Origin: Acidimicrobiales bacterium
Lineage (GTDB): Bacteria; Actinomycetota; Acidimicrobiia; Acidimicrobiales; UBA8190
Length of the DNA stretch: 5,309 bases
Direction: 5' to 3'
Assembly: GCA_030042575.1 (NCBI GenBank)
Contig: JASHZK010000062.1
Span: 1 to 5,309, forward strand
This document shows, one piece after another, positions 1-5,309 of the stretch (positions are counted from its first letter, which is position 1; every line of letters starts with the position of its first letter). Made by a program: the position numbers and the translations under genes. Under the pieces are notes generated by a model. That model ran no database searches. It saw nothing but the letters and a program-made list of their open reading frames with translations, and was not told the DNA's origin.

Positions 1-293
1 TCGCCGCTGGCTCTGCGTCCGCCGGCGCCGTCCTCGTCCCGGCCGGCGCCGTCCTCGAGCCGGCCCCCGCCGTCGTCGACTCCCGGCCGCGCCTCGGGAT
101 CAGCGCTGACGGTGCCGGTACCCGGTGTCCCGGCGCCGGCGCACCTCACCATTGCCACCCCGCCGGCGGCCAAGGTCACCACCCCGCCGGCAGCGCACAG
201 GCCTCCCTCCGGCTCGGCCCCGACACCCCCCGGCGGCCGGTCGCCTTCGCCGGTCCCATCCGGCTTCCACCAGCTGGACCTGGTCGACGCCAC
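1..293 (-). CDS. Possible 5' part of an unidentified Gly/Asp-rich protein (partial, low confidence)
   Basis: I do not recognise this protein, and it may not be a gene. A minus-strand frame is open from a GTG at 291-293, 19 bases past the CoA-transferase stop, to the left edge (97 codons). Residues 1-29 are polar. Residues about 30-49 are a small, mostly Gly/Ala/Val hydrophobic stretch that could be a signal or membrane anchor, and it is followed by Cys51. The rest is a low-complexity tail rich in Gly, Asp, Glu and Arg. By hand count, GC is highest at third codon positions (roughly 87%) and lowest at second positions, the order expected of a real high-GC gene. Against it, no clear ribosome binding site precedes the GTG, and the plus strand also has open Pro/Ala-rich frames here. 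If real, it would be the fourth gene of the minus-strand operon, possibly secreted or membrane-anchored. Nothing else is visible in 1-312 apart from short direct repeats. Confidence 0.25.
   Translation of the reverse strand, partial: MASTRSSWWKPDGTGEGDRPPGGVGAEPEGGLCAAGGVVTLAAGGVAMVRCAGAGTPGTGTVSADPEARPGVDDGGGRLEDGAGRDEDGAGGRRASG
21..57. repeat. 16-bp direct repeat, period 21
   Basis: GCCGGCGCCGTCCTCG occurs at 21-36 and again, identically, at 42-57. The period of 21 bases is seven codons, so the repeat keeps any reading frame that crosses it. A second, looser pair (CCACCCCGCCGGC at 155-167 and 179-191, period 24) lies nearby. Such in-phase repeats are common in genes for disordered linkers and fit a low-complexity coding tail, but GC-rich noncoding DNA can also contain them. 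Confidence 0.6.
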
Positions 294-312
294 CCCCGCA
301 GGCCCGGTGGGG

Positions 313-2724
313 TCATTCCAGCACCCCTTCGTCGGCCAGGCGCCGCTGTTCGGCCGAGCTCAAGGCGAGAACTTCTCCCAGCACGTAGGTGTTGTGTTCC
401 CCCAGGGTGGGACTGGTGCGCCGGTAGCCGGCCGTGGCTTCGGAGAGGCGAAAGCCGTTTCGTTCGTAACCGCATTCACCCATGCAGGGATGTTCCATGG
501 TGACGAAATGACCCCGGTGGTGCAGCTGCGGGTCGGCTGAGGCGTCGCCCAGGTCGGCCACTGGCACCGCCTCGACGCCCAGGGCTTGCAGCGTCTCGGC
601 CACCTCGAGGGGCGTCCGCGGCGAGGTCCAGGCCGCCACCAGAGCTTCGACGTGGTCCTGGGCGTCGAGGCGCGCTGCCGCATCGGTGAAGCGGGCGGTG
701 ACGGCAGCGTCGAGGGCCATGGCCCGGGCCAGCGCCGTCCAGTCCTCGTCGCTCCAACAGGCGATGGCCACCCAGCGGTCCTCCCCGGCACACGGAAAGG
801 CGCCGTGTGGGGCGCAACGTCTCGAGCGGTTTCCGTCGCGGGTCTCGATGTGGGCGTTGACCACGTAGTCGAGCACCCACGGGGTGAGGGAGTAGACGGC
901 CGCCTCCACCTGGCTCACGTCCAGGTGCACACCGCCGCCGGTGCGCCGCCGGTACAGGAGGCCGGCGGCCAGGGCGCTGGCCGCGAAGCGCGGCGCCAAC
1001 GAGTCGGTGATGGTGCCGTAGGGGCCGAGCGGCTCGCGGTCGGGCCAGCCGGTGAGGAAGTTGTATCCCCCCAGTGCCGAGCCCTGCCCGCCGAAGCCGG
1101 GATAGTTCCGGTGGGGCCCGGTTTGGCCCTGCAGGCAGGAGCTGACCATGACCAGGTCGGGTTTTTCGGCCACCAGCGACTCGTAGTCGAGTCCGAAGCT
1201 GCGCATGGCCCGGGGGGCGAAATTCTCCGCCACCCCGTCGGCCCACTGCACCAGACGCTTGGCCAGGGCCACCCCCTTGGGGTGCTTGAGGTTCAAGGTG
1301 ACCCCGAGCTTCCCCACGTTGACGGAGTCGAACATGTCGGAACCCTCGAGGCCACAGGGGTTGGCGCTGCCGTAGGTGCGCAGGAAGTCCGGACGCGATC
1401 TCGACTCGATGCGGATCACGGTGGCGCCGTGCTCGGCGAAGTAGCGCACGGCAATGGGCCCGGCCGCCCCGGTGCCGAACTCGATGAGCTTGGTGCCCTC
1501 CCACGCCGGCGCCCCCTCGACCGGCGCCCCCTCGACCGGCGCCTGCCTGGTCGTCGCCCCGTCGGACCCCTGGGCACGGCGGGGCCGCTGCGGCCAGCGG
1601 GGAGCCGCCTTGGTGGTGGTGGGCAGTCGAGGCCCGGGGCGTTCGACGGCGTCGTGGGGGCTGGTCGTGATCACGAAGCATCGAGGGAACAGCTCCACCG
1701 TGCCGTAGGGAACGAAGAAGCCGCGCCCGTTCAATTGGATGCTCTCGGTCAGCTGCCGCGGGGAGTTGGCCGGCGCCAGCATGAGATTGGTGGCGCAGGC
1801 GATCTCGTAGAGCTCCGACATGGTGTGGCGCCGGAAGTACTCGGCGATGGGGGCCGAGATGGCTTCGAGCTCTTCGGGGGTGGCCCGGTTGTGGTCGTAG
1901 ACGGTCCAGTCACGCTCGGTCAGGGCCGAGGCCTCGACGCCGTCCTCGGCCACCAGCCTGGTGATGGTCTGCAGGTTGGCCAGCCGCGACTTGCCGCCGC
2001 GCAACCCAAAGGAGACGAAGCCGTCGGCGCACGGCCAGATCTCCCGGGTCACGCCGATGTCGGCTCCCGTGCGCCGGCCCCGGTTCTTGGTGCGCCCGAA
2101 GCGTCCTACGTGGCCCATGGAGGCGATCATCACCACCTCCTGGGCCGAGACGTCGACCACCTGGGGGTGCCCCGACGCCAGTGCGCTCAGGGCGGCGAAG
2201 GCCGCCTCGGGACCGGTGTGGCTCCAGGCCGAGGGCTCGGTGCAGCGCACCGGGGCCCGATCGGGATCGCCGGTGCAGAACATGTTCCCCGTCGAGGCCA
2301 TCACGCCGAGGTCCGACGCCTTCCAGTGGGCGCGGGGGCCGTCCATCCCGAAGGGCGTCACGAGTATCCAGCTGGCCTGAGGCGCCCGGGCCGGGTCGAC
2401 GTCGAGCACCCCGGGCCAACCGGGCGTGGCCACCACGACGTCGGCTCCCTGCAGGAGCTCGACCAAGCGCGGGTCGTCGGGTCCGTCCACCAGCAAGGTG
2501 TCCTTGCCGGCACCCCAGGCCAGCTGTCGCAGCGAACCGTCGGGACCGAGGGGTGGCAGTGTGGCCAGTGGGTCTCCGGTGGGCGGCACCACCCGCACCA
2601 CCTCGGCCCCGAGGTCAGCCAGGATCCGCCCGGTCATGGCGGCCGGCTCGCCGGCCAGGTCGGCCACCCGCACCCCGGCCAGCAGGGCCTCGGGATCGCC
2701 TCCTACCGGGGGCACCGGGGTCAT
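313..2724 (-). CDS. Double-domain family III (CaiB/BaiF) acyl-CoA transferase
   Basis: Family III CoA-transferases move CoA from a donor thioester to a carboxylic acid through an aspartyl-CoA intermediate, in the cytoplasm. This 803-residue protein is two family domains in one chain; single-domain members have about 400 residues. The N-terminal half (about 1-370) opens with the family's Rossmann-like start (VRVADLAGEPAAMTGRILAD) and ends in a typical RPGPRL stretch. A Pro/Ala-rich linker follows (about 370-407). The C-terminal half (408-803) has an RRRTGGG turn near 592-598, a CAPHG motif, and the usual family ending with LGEHN. Aligned by eye to formyl-CoA transferase, Asp574 in TDSLAP falls on the catalytic Asp169, exactly 21 residues before the Thr of the RxxTGxG turn. 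The matching N-half position is Trp167, so that half probably lacks catalysis. The ATG start is 31 bases past the thiolase stop with no strong ribosome binding site, so translation may be coupled. The substrate is unknown. Confidence 0.93.
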   Translation of the reverse strand: MTPVPPVGGDPEALLAGVRVADLAGEPAAMTGRILADLGAEVVRVVPPTGDPLATLPPLGPDGSLRQLAWGAGKDTLLVDGPDDPRLVELLQGADVVVATPGWPGVLDVDPARAPQASWILVTPFGMDGPRAHWKASDLGVMASTGNMFCTGDPDRAPVRCTEPSAWSHTGPEAAFAALSALASGHPQVVDVSAQEVVMIASMGHVGRFGRTKNRGRRTGADIGVTREIWPCADGFVSFGLRGGKSRLANLQTITRLVAEDGVEASALTERDWTVYDHNRATPEELEAISAPIAEYFRRHTMSELYEIACATNLMLAPANSPRQLTESIQLNGRGFFVPYGTVELFPRCFVITTSPHDAVERPGPRLPTTTKAAPRWPQRPRRAQGSDGATTRQAPVEGAPVEGAPAWEGTKLIEFGTGAAGPIAVRYFAEHGATVIRIESRSRPDFLRTYGSANPCGLEGSDMFDSVNVGKLGVTLNLKHPKGVALAKRLVQWADGVAENFAPRAMRSFGLDYESLVAEKPDLVMVSSCLQGQTGPHRNYPGFGGQGSALGGYNFLTGWPDREPLGPYGTITDSLAPRFAASALAAGLLYRRRTGGGVHLDVSQVEAAVYSLTPWVLDYVVNAHIETRDGNRSRRCAPHGAFPCAGEDRWVAIACWSDEDWTALARAMALDAAVTARFTDAAARLDAQDHVEALVAAWTSPRTPLEVAETLQALGVEAVPVADLGDASADPQLHHRGHFVTMEHPCMGECGYERNGFRLSEATAGYRRTSPTLGEHNTYVLGEVLALSSAEQRRLADEGVLE
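1508..1543. repeat. 15-bp tandem repeat in the CoA-transferase linker
   Basis: The unit GGCGCCCCCTCGACC occurs twice head to tail (1508-1522 and 1523-1537), followed by the first six bases of a third copy. It lies in the CoA-transferase gene and encodes repeated Val-Glu-Gly-Ala-Pro in the linker between the two domains (about residues 395-406). Fifteen bases are five codons, so gain or loss of a unit would only change linker length. Confidence 0.85.
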
Positions 2725-2755
2725 GCGACGAGCCGCCCGAGGTGCGGTGCCCGGA

Positions 2756-3961
2756 TCAAGAGGCGGCCCGCTCGAGCACGTGGACGGCGCAGGCGGATCC
2801 CAACCCGATCACGTGGGCCAGGCCGACGCGGGCCCCGTCGATCTGACGGTCGCCGGCTTCACCGCGCAGATGGGTGGCCACCTCGTAGAGGTTGGCCACG
2901 CCGGTGGCGCCGATGGGATGGCCCTTGGAGATGAGTCCACCGGAGACGTTGACCGGTGTCTGGCCGTCGCGCCATGGTCCGCGGCGGTCGATGAAATCGC
3001 CCGCCCCACCCGCTTCGCACAGCGAGAGGTTCTCGTAGTGGATGAGCTCGGCGGTGGCGAAGCAGTCGTGCAGCTCGACGAGGTCGAGGTCGGCCGGCCC
3101 GACACCGGCCGCCTCGTAGGCCTGGGCGGCGGCCATCTTGGTCAGGGTGCTCACGTCGGGTTGGGCGGTGTCGGACTCGACGTAGGGGTCGGAGGTGAGG
3201 ACCGAGGCCGAGACCTTGACCGCCCGCCGGCGTACGTCGAGACCCAGGCTCTTGAGCTTGGCGCCAGAGCACAGCACCACAGCAGCGGCGCCGTCCCCGG
3301 TGGGGCAGCACATGAGCAGGGTGTTGGGGTAGGCGACCATCTCCGCGCCCATGACCTGCTCCAGGGAGAAGGCTTTCTGGTACTGCGCCAGCGGGTTGAG
3401 GGTGGAGTGGGCGTGGTTCTTCTCCGCCACCTTGGCGAACTGCTCGAAGCCCACGCCGCTGTGCCGTGAGGCGTACTCCATGCCCGCTTGGGCGAACACG
3501 CCGGGCATGAGCCCGGTGCCGAGTATGCCCTCGACGGCCATGACCGATCCGTAGCGCCCCGAGGGGGTGTAGCCGGCGGGCTTGGAGCGGGCCTGGCCGG
3601 CCGGTCCGAGGAGCCCAGCCTTGCCCATCTGCTCGACGCCCACGGCGAGACCGAGGTCGGCCTCCCCCGCTTTGATGGCCAACAGGGCGGTGCGCACGGC
3701 GGTGGCTCCCGTGGCACAGGCGTTGGCCACGTTGTAGACGGCAACGCCGCTCTGGCCGATCTGCTTCTGCAGGCGCTGGCCCAGCATGGCCGAGGCCTCG
3801 AGCAGGCAGCCCACGGCCAGCACCCCCATGTCGGCCATGGTCGTACCGGCGTCGTCCAGGGCACCCAGGGCAGCCTCGCTGGCCAGGTCCACGGTGTCCT
3901 TGTCGGGATAGCGCCCGAACTTCGTCATCGACGTCCCGATGATCCACACGCTGTCGGACAT
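2756..3961 (-). CDS. SCP2-type thiolase (lipid-transfer-protein-like acetyl-CoA acetyltransferase)
   Basis: This 401-residue enzyme belongs to the SCP2/lipid-transfer-protein branch of the thiolases, which usually cleave a 3-ketoacyl-CoA with free CoA into a shortened acyl-CoA plus acetyl- or propionyl-CoA. The length is that of a complete thiolase domain, with no C-terminal sterol-carrier domain. Visible active-site pieces are the nucleophile Cys82 (NACATG), the HDCF loop with His298 and Cys300, and His348 in KGHPIGATG. SCP2-type thiolases carry HDCF where classical thiolases have NEAF, and its Cys is thought to act as acid/base in place of the Cys in the last CxG loop. That last loop here reads GLGSAC, with an extra Cys391. 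Retention of Cys82 and both His residues argues for thiolysis and against the retro-aldol chemistry of Ltp2-type homologues in steroid side-chain breakdown. The ATG start has a good ribosome binding site. The gene lies between the DUF35 gene (33-base gap) and the CoA-transferase gene (31-base gap). The substrate is unknown. Confidence 0.93.
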   Translation of the reverse strand: MSDSVWIIGTSMTKFGRYPDKDTVDLASEAALGALDDAGTTMADMGVLAVGCLLEASAMLGQRLQKQIGQSGVAVYNVANACATGATAVRTALLAIKAGEADLGLAVGVEQMGKAGLLGPAGQARSKPAGYTPSGRYGSVMAVEGILGTGLMPGVFAQAGMEYASRHSGVGFEQFAKVAEKNHAHSTLNPLAQYQKAFSLEQVMGAEMVAYPNTLLMCCPTGDGAAAVVLCSGAKLKSLGLDVRRRAVKVSASVLTSDPYVESDTAQPDVSTLTKMAAAQAYEAAGVGPADLDLVELHDCFATAELIHYENLSLCEAGGAGDFIDRRGPWRDGQTPVNVSGGLISKGHPIGATGVANLYEVATHLRGEAGDRQIDGARVGLAHVIGLGSACAVHVLERAAS

Positions 3962-3966
3962 CGCTG

Positions 3967-3973
3967 CTCCCTT
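3967..3973 (-). promoter_or_regulatory. Ribosome binding site of the thiolase gene
   Basis: On the minus strand AAGGGAG lies five bases before the ATG at 3959-3961. It is the only strong Shine-Dalgarno match near the start of any of the three minus-strand operon genes, and it supports the chosen thiolase start. Confidence 0.7.
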
Positions 3974-3994
3974 GTGCTGTCGGGTTGTGGCGGC

Positions 3995-4405
3995 TCAGGC
4001 CGGGACGAAACCGAAGGCGACGGCCTCGGTGCCTTCTTCGTCGTGGCCGCAGGGGAAGGTGGTGAGCGCCACCTTCATCCCCAATTCGATCTTCTCCGGG
4101 TCGGTCCCGGCCGCCACCAGGTTGGCTTTCACCACGCCGCCGCCGTCCAGCTCGATCACCGACGACACGTACGGCACGGGGACGTTGGGGGCGGCCCGAT
4201 GGATGATGGTGTAGGAACGCAGGGAGCCGGTGGTGGCCAGCGTCTTGCGGGTGAACTCCAGCTTGCCGCAGCGGGCGCAGGCGTTGCGCCGGTCGAAGTA
4301 CAGCGCTCCGCAGGCCACGCAGGCGTTGGCCTCGAGATGGGGCTCACCTTCGATCACGAGGTAGTCCACCACCGGGATGCGCTTGGAAGCGGTGGCCGGG
4401 ACCAT
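3995..4405 (-). CDS. Zn-ribbon OB-fold protein (DUF35 family), probable thiolase partner
   Basis: This 136-residue protein matches the DUF35 family: an N-terminal helix, a rubredoxin-like zinc ribbon, then an OB-fold. Two CxxC pairs (Cys29/Cys32 in CVACG and Cys43/Cys46 in CARCG) would bind one zinc. Residues about 52-136 form the OB-fold, ending in the family-like FGFVPA. Family members bind SCP2-type thiolases and hydratases. In methanogenic archaea a DUF35 protein joins acetoacetyl-CoA thiolase to HMG-CoA synthase, and in actinobacterial steroid degradation a DUF35 domain binds the aldolase Ltp2. The thiolase gene starts 33 bases downstream, so a complex of the two is a strong inference. 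The frame stays open upstream to 4789, but that extension lies antisense to the crotonase gene and would nearly double the usual length, so the ATG at 4403-4405 is preferred. No good ribosome binding site precedes it (GGGAG is about 13 bases away); a leaderless mRNA is possible. This is the first gene of the operon. Confidence 0.9.
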   Translation of the reverse strand: MVPATASKRIPVVDYLVIEGEPHLEANACVACGALYFDRRNACARCGKLEFTRKTLATTGSLRSYTIIHRAAPNVPVPYVSSVIELDGGGVVKANLVAAGTDPEKIELGMKVALTTFPCGHDEEGTEAVAFGFVPA

Positions 4406-4413
4406 GGCGCCAG

Positions 4414-4419
4414 AGGGTA
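4414..4419 (-). promoter_or_regulatory. Possible -10 element for the DUF35-thiolase-CoA-transferase operon
   Basis: On the minus strand TACCCT fits the loose actinobacterial -10 pattern TANNNT and sits eight bases before the DUF35 ATG. Transcription would then begin at or next to the start codon, giving a leaderless mRNA, which is common in actinobacteria and would explain the missing ribosome binding site. No convincing -35 hexamer was seen at the right distance, and TANNNT is a weak pattern, so this is tentative. Confidence 0.3.
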
Positions 4420-4440
4420 CTCCCGACCCTGCGGCAAGGT

Positions 4441-4452
4441 GACATCGATGTC
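4441..4452. promoter_or_regulatory. Perfect 12-bp palindrome, possible operator between divergent genes
   Basis: GACATCGATGTC is its own reverse complement. It lies near the middle of the 91-base gap between the DUF35 start and the crotonase start, the only divergent promoter region in the window. The symmetry does not extend to the flanking bases. A dimeric repressor of the TetR or GntR kind, often found with acyl-CoA catabolic genes, could bind here and control both directions. No regulator gene is in the window, so the role is inferred from position and symmetry alone. Confidence 0.4.
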
Positions 4453-4484
4453 GAGCCGGTGCCATGCTGCTCGGGCTCAGGCGA

Positions 4485-4492
4485 GGGAGGAG
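4485..4492 (+). promoter_or_regulatory. Ribosome binding site that decides the crotonase start
   Basis: GGGAGGAG lies four bases before the GTG at 4497-4499 (six bases if the GGGAGG core is counted). An in-frame ATG at 4464-4466 would add eleven residues rich in Leu, Gly and Arg and has no such site before it, so the GTG is the better start. Confidence 0.75.
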
Positions 4493-4496
4493 CCCC

Positions 4497-5309
4497 GTGG
4501 CCGACAAGCCGCTCGAGGAGCAGGTGCTGCACCGGGTCGAGGACCGGGTGTCGTGGATCACGTTGAATCGTCCCGAAGTGCGCAACGCCATGACGCCCGA
4601 CCAGCGCGAGCGGGTCATCGCCCTGCTGCAAGAGGCCAGCTCCGATCTGGGGGTGGGGGCCGTGGTGCTGGGGGCGACGGGCGAGGGCTTTTGCACCGGC
4701 GCCGACCTGCGAGCGGGGCGTGGCGGCGGCAACGCTGCCCCCAAGCCCCAGGGTGCGCCCGACCGCATCATGGGGGACGCCGCCCGCATGATCCGGCGGG
4801 GCGCTCAGCGCCTGGTGGGTGCCGTGCTCGATTGCGAGCGACCGGTGATCGCCGCCGTGAACGGCACGGCGGCTGGTATCGGAGCCCACCTCGCCTTTGC
4901 CTGTGACCTGGTGGTGGCGGCCGAGGGAGCGCGCTTCATCGAGGTGTTCGTGCGACGGGGCATCTCCCCCGACGGCGGCGGGGCGTACCTCCTGCCGCGA
5001 CTGGTCGGGTTGCAGAAAGCCAAGGAGCTCGTGTTCTTCGGCGACGACCTCTCCGCCGCGGAGGCCGAGCGCCTGCGGTTGGTCAACCAGGTGGTTCCCG
5101 CCGACCGGCTGCAGGAGGTGGCCGGCGGGCTGGCCCGGCGGCTGGCCTCGGGCCCCACCAAGGCCATCGCCATGGCCAAGTGGCTGCTCAACCGCTCCTT
5201 CGATTCGGACCGGGCCACCGCCTTCGACGAAGAAGCCTGGGCCCAGGAGCTGATCGTCGGGACGGCTGATTCCAAGGAGGGGATCGCCGCCTTCGTCGAG
5301 AGGCGGGAC
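4497..5309 (+). CDS. Enoyl-CoA hydratase/isomerase (crotonase) family protein, 3' end cut by window
   Basis: The 271 codons from a GTG start cover nearly all of a crotonase-fold protein. The frame is open at the right edge, and the final AFVERR matches the usual family ending, so only a few residues should be missing. Crotonases bind acyl-CoA and stabilise an enolate in an oxyanion hole. The two conserved stretches are visible: GFCTGADL (64-71) and NGTAAGIGAHLAFACD (122-137). Aligned by eye to rat enoyl-CoA hydratase, the catalytic Glu144 and Glu164 fall on His131 and Phe151, so classical hydratase chemistry is unlikely. Asp159 in the SPDGGG motif aligns instead with the catalytic Asp204 of dienoyl-CoA isomerase and resembles the PDSGG motif of PaaG-type isomerases. 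An isomerase or related role is therefore more likely than hydration, but annotation as a general enoyl-CoA hydratase/isomerase is safest. The gene is divergent from the DUF35-thiolase-CoA-transferase operon and probably serves the same pathway. Confidence 0.9.
   Translation, partial: MADKPLEEQVLHRVEDRVSWITLNRPEVRNAMTPDQRERVIALLQEASSDLGVGAVVLGATGEGFCTGADLRAGRGGGNAAPKPQGAPDRIMGDAARMIRRGAQRLVGAVLDCERPVIAAVNGTAAGIGAHLAFACDLVVAAEGARFIEVFVRRGISPDGGGAYLLPRLVGLQKAKELVFFGDDLSAAEAERLRLVNQVVPADRLQEVAGGLARRLASGPTKAIAMAKWLLNRSFDSDRATAFDEEAWAQELIVGTADSKEGIAAFVERRD

Noticed and set aside
112..540. Pro/Ala/Thr-rich plus-strand open frame of 142 codons.
   Set aside because: Its second half is antisense to the end of the CoA-transferase gene. 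The Pro-rich first half is suggestive, but GC counts by codon position suit a minus-strand gene better, and a 228-base convergent overlap is unlikely.
586..2934. A 782-codon open frame on the plus strand opposite the CoA-transferase gene.
   Set aside because: It is antisense to a well-recognised gene, resembles no family, and is rich in Gly, Arg, His and Val as expected of the reverse reading of GC-rich codons with few chance stops.
2756..3961. Annotation of the thiolase as an Ltp2-type steroid side-chain retro-aldolase.
   Set aside because: The nucleophilic Cys82 and both His298 and His348 are present, whereas Ltp2 enzymes have tyrosines in place of the thiolase histidines.
4464..4496. In-frame ATG upstream of the crotonase GTG start.
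   Set aside because: The added residues do not look like a crotonase N-terminus, and the strong GGGAGGAG site would lie inside the gene instead of before its start.
4406..4789. Upstream extension of the DUF35 reading frame.
   Set aside because: The extra 128 residues are antisense to the crotonase gene, match no DUF35 N-terminus, and would almost double the family's usual length.
3488..4906. A 472-codon plus-strand open frame across the thiolase, DUF35 and crotonase starts.
   Set aside because: It crosses three recognised genes in other frames and its product is low-complexity Gly/His/Arg-rich sequence.
4805..5275. Minus-strand open frame of 156 codons inside the crotonase gene.
   Set aside because: It is antisense to conserved crotonase motifs and its Ser/Ala/Arg-rich product shows no family features.

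Overview
The window is very GC-rich (about 70% by eye, higher still in the first 300 bases). Its codons end overwhelmingly in G or C, and the genes sit close together. With the gene families present, this suggests the chromosome of a high-GC actinobacterium, perhaps an acidimicrobial or mycobacterial relative. No RNA gene, transposase, integrase, phage gene or CRISPR array is visible, and no taxonomic marker is present, so the assignment is an inference.

Layout, left to right. Bases 1-312 are low-complexity and may hold the start of an unidentified gene on the minus strand. Bases 313-4405 carry a compact minus-strand operon, transcribed right to left: a small Zn-ribbon/OB-fold protein (DUF35 type), an SCP2-type (lipid-transfer-protein-like) thiolase, and an 803-residue double-domain family III (CaiB/BaiF) CoA-transferase. 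The gaps between these genes are 33 and 31 bases. Bases 4406-4496 form a short divergent intergenic region with a perfect 12-bp palindrome and a possible -10 element. From 4497 a crotonase-fold (enoyl-CoA hydratase/isomerase-like) gene runs on the plus strand off the right edge, only a few residues short of its expected end.

Taken together, the genes look like part of a catabolic acyl-CoA pathway. The CoA-transferase could activate a carboxylic acid by taking CoA from another thioester, the crotonase could act on the resulting unsaturated or ring acyl-CoA, and the thiolase, probably in complex with the Zn-ribbon/OB-fold protein, could cleave a 3-ketoacyl-CoA. No acyl-CoA dehydrogenase or 3-hydroxyacyl-CoA dehydrogenase lies in the window, so the pathway is incomplete here and its substrate cannot be read from the sequence. 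The most unusual points are the asymmetric fused CoA-transferase (the catalytic Asp aligns only in the C-terminal half), a crotonase lacking both hydratase glutamates, and the palindrome between the divergent genes.
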